Origin: Heterohyrax brucei
Lineage: Eukaryota > Chordata > Mammalia > Hyracoidea > Procaviidae
DNA length: 64,000 bases
Direction of reading: 5' to 3'
NCBI GenBank assembly: GCA_028571685.1
Contig: CM053141.1
Coordinates: 69,549,833 to 69,613,832 of the forward strand
Of this stretch, positions 10,431-22,706 are shown one piece after another (positions within the stretch are counted from its first letter, which is position 1; every line of letters starts with the position of its first letter). The position numbers were made by a program, and so were the translations under genes. The notes below the pieces were generated by a model. That model was not told the DNA's origin. It did no database searches and saw only the letters and a list, made by a program, of their open reading frames with translations.

Positions 10431-13400
10431 AGTATCATTGTTACACATAAAAATGATGATGCTTGTTAGTAGTTGAGCCAGGTAGAAAACTGCTTACTAG
10501 CCAGGTCTGGGATGAATATTTAGGCATCATCATTCACTCAGCAAAATGTCCTTGTATAGATGACTCAAAAGAAGCCTAAGTATTAAATAATGTACTAAGA
10601 GAGGAGAATCTGTCTCCTAAGGACATCAATTCTGAAAAGTATGCCCCAAACACCAGTTAAATGTGCCAGAGGCAATTTATTCAAGCTCCTGGAGAAAAAT
10701 AAAATTAGAATGTCTTTTTTAGTTGTGGTTTTCTGTGTATGTAGAGAGAGCCCTTTACTAATTAATTCTGTTGATTTCATTTATGAAGTAGCACGTGTTT
10801 TTGTATGATCTGTCATCTCAAGTAGCTTTACTCACTTCACTTAGACCATTGAAGAAGAATTCTTTCATGTTCCAATACAAGACATTTATGTGAAACCTAC
10901 TATTATTAAAGCAATTGTCTCATGTACAAACTTAGGAGAAAATTAATTCAAACTCAGGAGAAAATTAATTCAGTTCTTATCTTCTGTTTTTTTGTTTTTT
11001 AGAACCTATGATTTTTTTTTTTCATTATAGTTTAGCAGTATGAACCTTTTTCTTATAAAAATTCTGTCAGGGGTAGAACTGTTACACATTTGTATTGTCT
11101 CACAGTTCTTCATACACCTTGAACAGTTACTTTCTAATGTTGTTTTGATACTGTGCTTTAAATTTTATAATATTTCTTATTTTTACTCGTACTTCTTGGA
11201 AGACAAGACTATAAAGAGGCCCTTTTCATTTATTTACAATAAAATTTGGCAGCACAGACTTTGTATTTCTATCACACAACTAAATTTTAAATAAAATTTC
11301 CTTTTTCTTTTTTTTTTTTAAGCTAGATCACTGACATTTTGAGAAACAGTTGGAAGTAATTAGTCATTCATTCCTAGGGGAGCCTTTGTATAATTAGTTC
11401 TACTTTTAAATATTGCTGATAGAGGAAGTCGTGCACAAGAGACTTTGCATGTGGCACCATTTCCAAATCAAGCTGTAGATTTTCACTCTTTAAGACCAAG
11501 GTTGGTCTCCTGAGGTTTCACTAGTCATTGTAGCCCTCAAATGTAAATACTACCTTTGTGAGTGCATAAAAAGGGATTGTGTGAGTAGGAAAACTCCTAA
11601 AGCTTTTGGCTTTTTCAGACAAAGACGACTACTCAGAATCAAGGCCCCGGGAATGTCTGCATGTTTAGACAGTTCTACACTTAAAGTAGTTGCAGCTGAT
11701 TTGGGTGTACATTGTAGTGACAAGCTGTTTATAGAAAATGTCCTTGACAAGAGACCTGTCAAATTTCAGTGTTTTCATAAAGACATTTTTTTATAGTGCT
11801 GCTATACAGTTCCTTCCCATATCTAAAAAAATTGCTTCACTACACCAGCAGGTGGAAGCAAGAGCAGTCAAATTGTAGTACTTTGCATTTCAAGTATACT
11901 GGAATGTTCTGTAAATATCTGTGTCTCTAAGTACCTTTATGATATAGCCTTACTTAATTATTTTTCTTCAGCAACTCTCCTGTTGCATAACACTGTCTGT
12001 GGCTTTTATCGTGTCTGCTTGGTGTGTTAGACTGAATTTAGTAGTCATTCTAAGCCAAATTTCCGACTCGACGGCACTTGGCTGGCTAAGCCAAATTGAT
12101 CTAGATTTTTCTTCCCATCTCTATTTCATTCATTGTATAGTTTTCACGTACACATGCTATGTGCTGAGCCACTTATTGCCTCCACATTGTCAAGAAATGC
12201 AAAGATGAGTAAAACACAGATCATATTCCCGAAGAGTTTATAGAATTTGAAAGAGAATATCTTCATTCCTCCCTTGACCTGGGGAACAGAATTTGCAGCC
12301 ACCGTGATATAACTCCTGCCAATCTGTGGCTTGCAGTCAGTGGTGATGTGGTTCAATATTCATACGGACTTAACTCATTAAACAAATTAGTATTGTCTGT
12401 GATATACCAGGTACTGGTACAAATTAACTTATAAATTTATGGGGTTTTTTCCTTATGGGTCTGAGGAGGAAGATCAGAAAAATCTTTCATTTAAAAAAAT
12501 CTTTCAATACAGATTGCAAAGCATGAAACTGCGTGACATTATATACCATAAAAGCTTGAACTTAAGGAATTTTAAGATAAAAGTAGCTAATATGGGTGAC
12601 ACGACCTGAAAGATGCATAGAAGACTGTCCATGTATGCTGGTTGAAGTAAAAATAGAAGTGTGATACTCTTGCCAGCTTACCTGTGAATTAATATAAAAG
12701 GTATAAAAGAAAGAGGAGAACCAAGTTCTAATGCTGTGTATATGTGTATGTGTATGTACATAGAGTGAGAGATACAGAACTTTATGATTGAGGAAAGCAG
12801 AAAAGAATGTTCTTGCAATTTCTCACAAAATTTAGCTGCTGTATTTAGTACTGTCTCTCAGGTCCCAAGCTGTTCATCATCTTAATCCATTGTCACAGAT
12901 TTCCAGCCGAATTAAAGGGTGCTGTTTTTATCATTAGCTTGGTTATGGAAATCACTGAGATGCATAGTCTGGGTGTTGACTTATTGTTTTAGTCACAACT
13001 GCCACTTATTATCTCCCCTTCAAATCTTAGATTTCTCTGTACCTCATACAGCTAACTTGAAAAGCTGACCCAGCTTGGATGACACATACTTGTTCAAGTC
13101 TTTCCTGGATCTTCTTCTGTGTTCCCAGATTACTTTTTTATATAAAATTGGCTGCCTGATTTTGTAATCTGTCTCTTTTTATGTCTTTTCCTCACAGGGC
13201 TATGTAAGTTCCTGTCTTATTCATCTGTGTAGACACTTTAAGTATTAGGGTGTCAGTAAATATTTGTTGAATTATTGACTGAATCAGCTGATTTGTCTCC
13301 CAGCAAATCACTTTGTAATGAGCTTTATTTTTTGTAATGGAGTCTGCAGTATAGGCATAATTACTGGTGATGGTAACAAATCAGTATCTCTTATCCAAGA

Positions 13401-13575
13401 AATCACTAGAGAATGAAGAACCAGAATTTATTACACAAAGTTTTTTTTACAGTGCAGCTGGTGAACCTGACTGTTGAACTCCCTTGCCTGAGTACTTTAA
13501 AAAGGGTTGACAACTTCCTGAGAGTGCACTTTTTGAAACGATGCACCGATTACCAGAGAACAATTAATTAAAGGA
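10431..13575. other. Apparently single-copy sequence, no gene recognised
   Basis: There are no splice-bounded coding segments or strong repeats. The overlapping 70- and 71-codon frames around 11550-11796 lie on opposite strands and have no recognisable domain. A short core cgactcgacggcac at about 12065 resembles the RTE/AfroSINE tail but has no further support. Confidence 0.4.
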
Positions 13576-13578
13576 GGT

Positions 13579-13738
13579 GAAAGCTCTGATGGTGTAAGTG
13601 GTTAAGTGCTACGGCTGCTAACAGAAAGGTGGGCAGTTCACATCTACCAGGTGCTCCTGGGAAACTAAGGGGCAGTTCTGCTGTGCTGTATAGAGTGACT
13701 GTGAGTCAGAATCAACTCGATTGCTGCAGGTTGTTGGT
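13579..13738 (+). repeat. AfroSINE-type SINE
   Basis: It reads gaaagctctgatggtgtaag, then ttaagtgctacggctgctaa, a B-box-like agttcacatct and a 3' core gtgagtcagaatcaactcga. A second, truncated copy follows. Confidence 0.8.
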
Positions 13739-13815
13739 CTGGAACCTTGGGGGTATAGTGGTTAAGTGCTGCAGCTGCTAACCAAAAAGTCAACAGGTCA
13801 GATCCACCATAGTTA
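13739..13815 (+). repeat. Truncated AfroSINE-type SINE
   Basis: Only the tRNA-like head is present (ggaaccttgggggtatagtg, ttaagtgctgcagctgctaa, to agatccacca). The 3' half is missing. Confidence 0.7.
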
Positions 13816-14709
13816 CCACCATCAGTTATTGTGCCTACGTTGTAAACTCTGTTACAAAAAAAAACTCATAAAGGAGCCTGCTGTCAGATATATTAACTGA
13901 TTCAGTCAGTTATTCAGCAAATAGTTAGTGACAAATAGATGGGGATTTTCTTTTCTTTTGGCAAGAGAGGAGTGAGACTTGGAAGCAAAAGATGATTATT
14001 GAAGTAGTCCAAGAATAAGTTGTTTTAGTCTTTAGAAATGAATGACAAAAAGCTGCCATAGCTGAAATAGCCTGTTTTTATAGCTGGGGGAAAGTTAAGG
14101 TAGGACATTGCATATTCCCTGCAGCAGTCTCTCAGGGAGGGGTACAGGTAATGAATCAGAGAAATAGTGTAAATGGATATCCTTTAATTTGCTGGTTTTG
14201 TCCTCATGAAATGCAGGGTAGAAGAGCAGGAGGTCAAGTTGGTGAGAAACGTGATGTCTACCATATCTGGAAGGTAGTTGGCACATCAGACAGCATAGCA
14301 GTTAAGATTATGGGCTCCATAATCTCAGCTCCATACTTACCTCTCTGTGCCCAGTAAAACTGAGTTCAGACCTGCTTCATTACTTATTGGGAGAATTAAA
14401 TAAGAAAACACACATTAATAGGCTCTTAGGTGTGATGATGATAACTTACCAGTCATATATATGTGACAGGTTTCTAGCATAGGTACCTAGAAGGAGAGTG
14501 TTAAACTCTGGGAATTTGTAAGGAAGACAGAGTTTTGAACATTGTTACATTTGACATGTTTGAGGCAGTTGCGCATATGGGTCTGGAGCATCAGTAAGAG
14601 ATCTGGAGGGAGACTATAGATAACTGTAGGGGATCATTGGAGTCTTAGGAGTGGAAGTTTTTGTAAATGAAATAAAGAGAAAGCCAAGTACGGATATCAG
14701 CTTCTGTGG
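13816..14709. other. Unassigned, with a MIR-like fragment
   Basis: A MIR-like stretch (agcatagcagttaagattat, ctctgtgcccagtaaaactg) lies about 14290-14400. Nothing else is recognised. Confidence 0.45.
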
Positions 14710-15066
14710 TGTCACGGGTTGAACTGTGTCCCCCCCCCCCCCCCCCAGAAATGTGTGTAGCCATTTGACTGGGTCATGCTTCCCAGTGTTTTATGAGTGT
14801 CCTCTGTTTTGTGATTCTCCTGTGCTGTGTGTTAAAGAGGATTAGGGTGGGACTGTTAATCGTTTCTTAAGGTCACTTCCCTGCCCCGTAGATCTGGCTT
14901 GTGTCACCTTTTAACAGTTTTATCCTACAAAAGATGAAAGGGAAGGGAAGCAAGCAGAGAGGGGGAACCTCATACCATCAAGAAAGCAGCACTGTGAGTA
15001 GAGCACATCCATCAGACCTGAGGTTCCTGTGCCAAGATGCATCCCGACCAAAGGCAAGAAGCCAGT
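14710..15066 (+). repeat. MaLR-type LTR, 3'-truncated
   Basis: It opens tgtcacgggttgaactgtgt with a run of 16 or so C at 14731. The blocks gtgtgtagccatttgactgg and ctcataccatcaagaaagca follow, and the copy stops after ccaaggcaagaa, before the poly(A) region. Confidence 0.75.
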
Positions 15067-16550
15067 AAAGGAGCCTGAGGAAGAACAGTAAAAAGTGGAA
15101 GAAGACTAGGAAAGAAAACAAGTTACCCCTTTGCCAGAATACCTTTAGTGGAATAATGTGGAGGGATTAATGGTGGGCAAGGCAATAGAGACAGTGAGAT
15201 ATTAGATACTTGCTGGGTACAAAAGCTGAAAACCATACACTGGGGGGAGCTCTCTTAGCAAAACACTAGTTGTGCCATTTGGCCTGGAATTCGCCTAAGA
15301 GCATGGAGGGGGGACATATCTTTAAGATAAAGAAGGTGAGGATGAGTACAGATGTAGATAACATTTTTCATACTTAGATTTCCTGCTGTATGATACAGAT
15401 CAGCATGAATTCAGTCCCCAAAATGTTGAGATTAATTCAGTGCTCACCTTCCCACTTCTCTATGCTCGTCACTGCTCCCTCCCACAACACCACCTCTGAC
15501 CCAGACCAGCTGGAGCTGAGTCAGAGTTCACAAGTTTAAATGATGCTGTCCTTCAGACAGCCAAATAGGCACATGCCAGCCCTGCAATTGGGGAGTCCAC
15601 ATGAAATCCCGACCTCCTGGCTTGCTAGCCACAAAATCAGGGCTGGTTTTCCACTGGCCCTTTGGTATGCCATCTGCCGGCTCAGAGGACACACATCACC
15701 AGAGGCTTGTCAAGGATAGTGAAAACATAGGAGCAGTCTCTAAGCTTTCACTCTACTCCCCATCTACTCTGGGGCTGCTTCTCTGGCCTCGTTCGGCACC
15801 CCTTTGGATTTGCACCCAGGACAAAAGTTCCTCTCACTAGACCTGTGCATGACACCCTTACTTTCTGACTTTCTGACTCCCACCACTCCTTTGAGTTCAG
15901 TGGTTCACTGGAACGATTCACAAAAACAACTGCAGGTTGATTATAACTAGAAAGGATACAAAGAGATATATAGGGTGAGATCTGAGAGTATTCCCACACA
16001 GGGCCTCCATGTCCCAAGGGACATACTGTATGCTTCTAAGAGCTAATATTCTTGTCAGCCAGGAAGCTCTATAAGTCTCGTGTTCAGGACTTTTATCTGC
16101 CAGTCCTGCGTGATAGGCTAGATCATGACTCCTGAAGCTAATTGCTAGTGGCCTCCCAGGTGAGTCTTTCTGGTCTCGCCAGCTTCCACAAGCCAACACA
16201 AGTCTTCAAGTGTACCCTGGAACTGTCAGACCAAGGCATCCGAATTACTACAAGAGTTATTTCTCTGGATCCCAGGACAGAGGCCACCTTACTTAGGGTA
16301 AAACTGGGACCATTACTCCACACCTGTAAACTAATTCTTTGTGGTTTACTGACTAGCATCCAAATAACATTTTTTGCCAAGAATGAGTCTGTTTATAGTA
16401 AAAGTTGATTTATGTAAACATACTTAGTTATGAAACATTCTCTTCATAAATCAATCCAACCCTAAGGCAAATTAAAAGATCCTTGGGTGAAAAAGCCTAT
16501 TCTATGGAATACTAGTGATGTAAGTGTTAGATACGTAGGAGAGTGTACCC
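15067..16550. other. Unassigned; possible ancient ERV/LTR sequence, reverse
   Basis: The region 15880-16150 (gttgattataactagaaagg, ggcctccatgtcccaaggga) vaguely resembles reverse-oriented old ERVL-type LTR text in other mammals. I could not set boundaries. Short overlapping frames on both strands lack coding features. Confidence 0.3.
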
Positions 16551-16551
16551 C

Positions 16552-16703
16552 TGTTGGCATCTAGTTGGTTCCAACTTGTAACAACCACATTGGACAATAG
16601 AACTGCCCCATAGGGTTTCCAAGGAGCACCTGGTGGATTTGAACTGCCAGTCTTTTGGTTAACATCTGTGACTTTTATCCACTACACCACCAGGATTTCT
16701 AGG
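16552..16703 (-). repeat. AfroSINE-type SINE, reverse
   Basis: It is the reverse complement of the SINE: tgttggcatctagttggttc, then aactgccccatagggtttcc, ggtggatttgaactgccagt and a terminal actacaccaccaggatttc. Confidence 0.85.
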
Positions 16704-16854
16704 AGACTGTAGGTACCAAATTGAAAGTTATGGTAAGTACTGAATTCTGCTGCTAAATGTTATTCCTTAGTGTAGCAGCAACCCATTCAGAATAAAAATA
16801 GTATACCATTATATTCTGTCTCTAGTACCTTCGCTAATTCATGGCTTTATAAAA

Positions 16855-17160
16855 TTGTCTGAGTTATCTGATGCTACTATAACAGAAATACCAAAAGTGG
16901 GTAACTTTAACAAAGATAAATTTATTCTGTCAGTTTTGGAGGCTAAAAAGTCCGAAGTCAAAATGCCAGCTCTGGGGGAAGGCTTTCTCTCTGTGTTGGC
17001 TCTGTGAGAAGATACTTGTCATCAGGCTTACCCTAGCCTAGGAGTTTCTCAGCAAAGATACCCTGGGTTCAGAGGACAGACTTGCTCCTAGCACTTCTTT
17101 CTTGGTAGTATGAGGCCCGTCTCGTGTCTGCTCCACTCTCTATATCTGGAAAGAAAGTAA
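16855..17160 (-). repeat. MaLR-type LTR, reverse, truncated
   Basis: The terminal block is visible in reverse (gatgctactataacagaaat), followed by cagctctgggggaaggcttt and ctctatatctggaaagaaag. The 5' half of the LTR is missing. Confidence 0.65.
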
Positions 17161-17357
17161 CTCAAGGTACAACGTAGTCCTGTGCATTTTAAATCTACAC
17201 GTGTACTTTGCAAGTAGGTAACGTGTATTTTAGATTTCACAGATGAAGAGGAAGTTTTGAATTCTGGACTTGGAGTAGATTTACAACTTTTGCTATAATA
17301 TGGTACGGTAAACATGTGGCAAAGACATGAGTTTTGTGGGACTGAAAGGTGAAGTGT

Positions 17358-17730
17358 TATGTATTGAATTATGTTTCCCAGAAATATCATTGTGGTTAGG
17401 CCATGATTCCTAGTTTGTGTGATTATTCACCGCTTTGTCTTCTGATGTGATTTTCTTTGTGCTATAAATCCTGCCTCTGTAGTATTAATGAGATGGGACT
17501 AGTAGCAGTTATGGTAATGAGACAGGACTCAATGTACAAGATTAGATTGTGTTTTAAGCCAATCCCTTTTCAGATATCAAAGAGAGAAGCAAGCAGAGAG
17601 GCATGGAAACTTTATATTACCAAGAACGCAGTTCCAGGAACAGAATACATCCTTTGGACACAGGTTTCCTGCACAGAGAAGCCCCTATACCAGGGAAAGA
17701 TTGATGACAAGGACTTTCCTGTTGTACCTG
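17358..17730 (+). repeat. MaLR-type LTR, older subfamily
   Basis: It opens gttatgtattgaattatgtt, then taggccatgattcctagttt, aatgagacaggactcaatgt and aagcaagcagagaggcatgg. Its 3' end is replaced near 17730 by about 45 bp of RTE/AfroSINE tail (catgaattggaaccagcttg, ggcatataacagcaacaac). Confidence 0.65.
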
Positions 17731-18029
17731 GAGTCATGAATTGGAACCAGCTTGATGGCATATAACAGCAACAACTGCTATGTAGCGCTCATCTCAGTGT
17801 AATATAATTGCCTGTTTATTCGTTGTCTTTTCCATTATGTTGTAGTAACAGTGCCTGAGTTATCCCCAGTTCCTGTCACAGTAACCAGATCCTTAGTATG
17901 TGTCCTAAATATTTGTTGAGTGTTCTTAAGTCTCGTAGCCTCTCCGAGCCTCAATTGTCGATTGGTGAAAAGAAATAATACTCTTCCTACTTAGTAGGCT
18001 CTCTTGTGGTCTTGTAAAGGTAGTAGGAA

Positions 18030-18232
18030 GGAACCTAAAAGGACAAGTGGTTAAGCACTTGACTGCTAAGAGAAATAATGGTGGCTGCAGCACACCAGCC
18101 ACTGTTTGGGAGAAAGATGTGGCAGTCTGCTCCCATAACAATTGCAGCCCAGGCAGCCCTCTGAGCAGTTCATTTCGTTTTATGAGGTTGGTGTGAGTCA
18201 ACTGATTCCACAGCAGTGTGTTTGGCTTTTTG
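18030..18232 (+). repeat. AfroSINE-type SINE, longer variant
   Basis: The head gaacctaaaaggacaagtgg and ttaagcacttgactgctaag is followed by a variant middle found also at 26128, 38128 and 40241 (gcagtctgctcccataaca). It ends gtgtgagtcaactgattcca. Confidence 0.6.
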
Positions 18233-18254
18233 TTTTTAAGATAGTAGGGGTGAA

Positions 18255-18497
18255 CTTTGCCATAGGAATTAAGACTATGCCTTCTGAATCCAGACTGCCT
18301 GGTTTTTCACCCTCACTTCCACCATATAAGTAGCTCTGTGACCTTGAGCAAGTTACTGAACTTCATGTTTTAGTTTCCTTTTTGTTGAAATGAGTGTAAA
18401 CGTAGTATTCATCTTATAAAATTGTTGTGAGTGCTCAGTCAATACTTGGAAAGCACTGAGAACAATGCCTAAACATGCAGTAAATGTTAGATATTAT
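18255..18497 (+). repeat. MIR SINE
   Basis: The MIR core ctctgtgaccttgagcaagt, tactgaacttcatgttttag and the downstream attgttgtgagtgctcag are clear. Confidence 0.75.
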
Positions 18498-18867
18498 CTG
18501 TAACTTTTTTATTTATAAGCTATAATGTATCAGTGTCATGTTAGTATTATTAGAATGTTTTAAAATGGTGAATGAATTGTTAGTATCATTATCCTCATTT
18601 TTTTTCTTTTAGTTTTCTGCCATAGCTATGCCAGAGTTTATATTCCAAGTCTGAAATTCAAATTGCCGTTCTTGATTTACAGGAAAGTTTGGTTAAAAAA
18701 GAAAAATTATGGTCAATATGAAAACCTTTTGGAAATACTTTCCAGTTGAACCCCAATTTTTATTTACTTATATGTTTGATTTGGAGTCTGTGTACACAGT
18801 AGGTAGAATTCAGCACAGGAAAAGCATTTAAATAAGAAAGATTACTGATTTAATTTACATAGAATAA

Positions 18868-19170
18868 TTATGTCTCTGACACCCAACTTTATTATTTTCT
18901 TAAAAGTAATCTTTTGTTGTAGTAGAAATATATATACCAGAACACATGCCCCCTTTCACCATTTTTTACGTGCACAATTCAGTGACATTGTTAATCGTGT
19001 TATGTGGCCATCCCTGTTACTCTTTACTGATTTTTCCATTACCCTTAACAAAAACTCTGAGGAATGACTGTCATTCCTTTTCCCTTCTTCCCTTGATAGC
19101 CTCTAACAAACTTTGGCCTCTATACGTTAGTGTGTTTGTATATAATTGAGTTACATACACAGTATAACAT
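18868..19170 (-). repeat. Ancient L1M-type 3' region, reverse
   Basis: Reverse-oriented L1M text such as cgtgcacaattcagtgacat and tgtggccatccctgttactc is visible. Confidence 0.5.
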
Positions 19171-19495
19171 TTGGAAAGTAGGAATTCCGTTAAAACTATG
19201 CTATGCAAGAAAAACAGAACATATGAGCACTTTTAGCTTTGTGAAAGTGCTCCTCCGAAAGAAATTTTCCCAGTTTTTGTTTTGCTTCTTTTTTAAACTG
19301 ATGGTGCTAGGCTACCACCACTCCTCCCTGAAAGAGAACACAACAGTTACTCCCCGATGGATCAGGAAAAAAGTACAAAACAAAACTCAAATTCATGTAA
19401 AAAGACCAGGTTTAATGGTCTGACAAAGAATGCTGGATTCCCTCAAAGCCCGTTCTACAGACATAAACTGGACTGTAAAACAAAATAATACTTGT

Positions 19496-21249
19496 TGTTC
19501 CGAATTTGAATTGTGTCCCCCAAAAAATATGTGTAGAAATTTGACTGGGTTGTGATTGCCAGTATTGTGCAATTGCCCTCCATTTTGTGATTTTCCAATG
19601 CTGTATGTTAAAGAGGATAAGGGTGGAACTGTAAATCTCTTCCTAAGGTCACCTTCCTACTCCATTGTAAAGGGAGTGTCACTGGAGTGTGGCTTGAACC
19701 ATCTTTTATCCTACAAGAGGTAAAAGGAAAAGGAAGCAAGCAGAGAGTTGGCAACCTCACACCATCAAGAAAGCTGCATCACAGTCCACGATAGAAAAAG
19801 ATGGAATCAACCCAGATGCCCAACAACAGGAGAATGGATAGGTAAACTATGGTATATATACTCAATGGAGCACTATGCAATGATAAAGAATAATGATGAT
19901 TCCAGGAAACATCTCATAACCTGGTTTCAACTGGAAGACATTATGTTGAGTCAAAGTAGTCAGCACCAAAGGACAAATACTGTATGATACCCCTACGATA
20001 AGATCTCAAAAATGGACTTGTGTATAGAAGAAAAGACTCTTTGACAGCTGCAAGGGAGAGGAGGGAGGGAGGGCGGAGTGGGAGGGTTTAGATTACATAG
20101 TTGCTAGAAATCTGGTTGGGTGAAATCGATGATAGCACACATTAGAAACAAGAACAACATTAAGTGGACTTCAGAATAACTTGAATACTCCTTCCATCTT
20201 AACTCAGTATTGCCAGGACAGAGGGGCAGGGGGCAGCAGACCATGCTCTTAGACGAAATCGAGGCCAATTGGCACAACTAGCATTTTGCTAAGAGGGCTG
20301 TCTGTACCCCACATTGGTGAGTGGCATCTGGAGTCTTAAAAGCTGCCAAGCTGTCATCCAGGGGCACAGCGGATGGTCCCAACTCAGCAAGAATGGATGC
20401 TCACCGAGGACCAAAATGACATGGGGTAAAGACAACCCAGAAGATAGAGAGACCCACATGAGTGGGTGCCTACATAGACTTGGGACCAGAAGAACCAGAT
20501 GGTGCCCGGCCACCACCAGGGATAGCTGCGATGGAGCTCACTAAGTTGAGTCTCACTGGCAACACAAGAATAAAAGGTGGTACACCCTAAGATCTCCACT
20601 AAAAGACCTCAGTTGATGGTCCAGCGGTTTCGGGGTTTCCCTGGGAGCATGGCCCCTGGACCTGATGCTGCCCTTGCCCATAAATCATAATGAAGGTCCA
20701 CTCTTCAGACACGAATGGATTGGACTTGGCAATGCAGAGTGACCATACATTGGATGCACTTTATGGTTCTGTGCTTCTATAGGATATCATCCTGCTGACC
20801 TCTGGCTGGAGGAAGGGGAATGGGTGGAGAGGAGGGGAAAGGAGGCTGTTGGGAGGATGAGACATATATGGAGCAGAGAGGAATAGTGTGCAGTCACTGG
20901 ACAGGGAGAGCAGTGGAAGCTGCGTATAGGTGGCATGTAAATTTATATGGGAATGTACATTGTCACTCAGTCATAATAAAAATAAAAAATAAAAAAAGAA
21001 AGCTGCACATGGAGAAGAATGTATCTCTCAGACCTAATGAGTTTCCTGTGGCAAGATGCTCCCCGAACAAAGACTGGTAGAACACAAGGACCTTCCTCTA
21101 GAGCCCACACAGAGGGAAAACCTTCCCCTGGAGCAGACACCCTGAACTCAGACTTGCAGCTTATCAGTCTATGTAAGACAAAATATTCCTCTGTTAAACC
21201 CAGCTACTCTGTGGTATTTCTGTTAGAGCAGCACTAGATGACTAAAACA
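19496..21249 (+). repeat. MaLR-type solo LTR interrupted by an L1
   Basis: The LTR opens tgttccgaatttgaattgtg and closes actaaaaca. Its two halves are 19496-19778 and 21008-21249, joined across the L1 insertion at 19779-20995. Possible 5-bp LTR target duplication is cttgt before and cgtgt after (4 of 5 match). Confidence 0.85.
19779..20995 (+). mobile_element. 5'-truncated L1 3' end, nested, with 12-bp target duplication
   Basis: The insert begins in the L1 ORF2-end region (ggaatcaacccagatgccca, gagcactatgcaatgataaa) and runs through the 3' UTR to an A-rich tail aaaataaaaaataaaa. It is flanked by the perfect duplication aagaaagctgca at 19767-19778 and 20996-21007. This shows target-primed insertion into the LTR, so the L1 is younger than the LTR. 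Confidence 0.9.
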
Positions 21250-21571
21250 CGTGTGAAGACTGCTGCTTATTTCAGTCAGATACAAATGAGTAGCAGGATG
21301 CAAGAAGGAAAATCAATTGGTTGGATGGACACAAGAAATCGGGTACAAAGGGGAGGTATACTGTCACATTATAAAGATTGCAACTAAATTCATGTAACAA
21401 TGTATGCATACATTTGTTTAGGAGAAATATACCTGAGTTGTAAAATTTCACCTAATGTACAATTAAAAAGAAAAAAGGTAACATTTAAAATTTTAACAGT
21501 AACAACATTTGTATATTGACTTTGGGTCAACAAAAATCCATAATTTTTGTTCTTTTCCTGTTATTTTTTAG

Positions 21572-21831
21572 AGTTGGTGGTGCCGAGATTTTACTCAGAA
21601 TGACTATAGGAAGAGAAGTGATGTCTCCTCTTCAGACAATGTCTTCCTTCACTGCAGCTGGCAGAAACATTTTAAGATGGGATCTGTCTCCAGAGCAAAT
21701 TAAAACAAGAACTGAGGAGCTCATTGTGCAGACTAAACAGGTGTATGATGCTGTGGGAATGCTCGATATTGGGGAAATAACTTATGAAAACTGTTTGCAG
21801 GCACTAGCAGATGTCGAAGTGAAGTATATAG
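21572..21831 (+). CDS. NLN: NLN (neurolysin) coding exon, probable exon 2
   Basis: Neurolysin is an M3-family zinc oligopeptidase that cleaves neurotensin and other short peptides in mitochondria and cytosol. This 260-bp exon follows a pyrimidine-rich tract ending ttttttag and ends at the strong donor gtgagt. It enters with the last base of an Arg codon, encodes 86 whole residues from [10 protein letters not shown] to ADVEVKYI, and leaves one base of a Val codon. Motifs such as [20 protein letters not shown] and [19 protein letters not shown] match neurolysin better than the paralogue thimet oligopeptidase (comparison from memory). The internal Met in [11 protein letters not shown] corresponds to the known downstream start of the non-mitochondrial isoform. 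No frameshift or stop interrupts the exon. The upstream in-frame ATG at 21516 is intronic and not a credible start. The catalytic HEXXH site is not in this exon. Confidence 0.97.
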
Positions 21832-22070
21832 GTGAGTCATTTGCAAAGGTGTACCAGTGTTTCCTCTTGTGGGCATCATAACCCATTGTATGCATTTTGG
21901 CTTGACAGTCAGTTTTCCAGTTTTTCAAGAGACTGAATTTTACATAATAGCTAATTAATTGCTTAGAATTAAATTACCAAAGATTTAAAATTTTTATGAT
22001 GTTGGCAAAGGTGCCATAAAATACACACTATTGCCATACTGCTGTCTAGAGAGTGTTTTGGTGATATATA

Positions 22071-22706
22071 CAATCAGTTCTCGTTATTTGCGGTTACTGT
22101 GTTCTGTAAAATCACAGCCAACACTGAGTTAGCAAATACTGATCATTGCTCCTACGAGAAACATAAGATTAGATCCCTGCAAGTCTCTAGTGACAGCATT
22201 TTCATCAGCCAGTCATTGCACAGTGTATTTTATGTGTGTTTCCATTCTGTATTGTTGGTTCTTTAACATTGAATTCATGGGCAGCAGCAGTGTTGTACCT
22301 CATGCCTGAACAAAGCTTAGCTAACACAGGTGTTCTCTCTGTAAGGCACATCACAGCCTTCTATCACCTAGGAACAGTAGACAGACAGCACTTCACTTGG
22401 GGACCATTTTAAGTAGTGAAATTATTAAAAAAAAAAAAAAAGAAACCACAGAAATGCAAAAAGAAAAACATGGCACTAAATAGACTATAAAAAAGACCCT
22501 GCATGAGAGCTGAGATAAGAAGGCAAATCATTGCCTCATTTGACCTCAGTTGAGAAGATGCACTGTAGGCGTCTCCATTGTCATCACTCTTTGCTTGTCC
22601 AGGAATGACAACCAGAGCACTGTGAGGACCAAGTATGGGGTTACAAATAAGTTTTATCAAGTAGGCAATTACAAGTATGGAGTCTATGAATAATGAAGAT
22701 TGACTA
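22071..22706 (+). mobile_element. Tigger-like (pogo-type) non-autonomous DNA transposon
   Basis: The left end reads caatcagttctcgttatt. The reverse complement of the right end reads tagtcaatcttcattatt, giving imperfect inverted ends of about 18 bp. Both ends are flanked by TA, the Tc1/mariner target duplication. No transposase is seen. A 15-A run interrupts it near 22425. The family name is tentative. Confidence 0.7.

Noticed and set aside
15601-16408. Cluster of overlapping frames of 60-93 codons on both strands
   Set aside because: They are mutually overlapping, without splice sites or recognisable motifs, and probably lie in an old repeat of low stop density.
21516-21571. In-frame ATG upstream of the first visible NLN exon, preceding a hydrophobic run
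   Set aside because: The stretch is intron with a polypyrimidine tract and AG acceptor. The hydrophobic residues are translated splice-site sequence, not a signal peptide.
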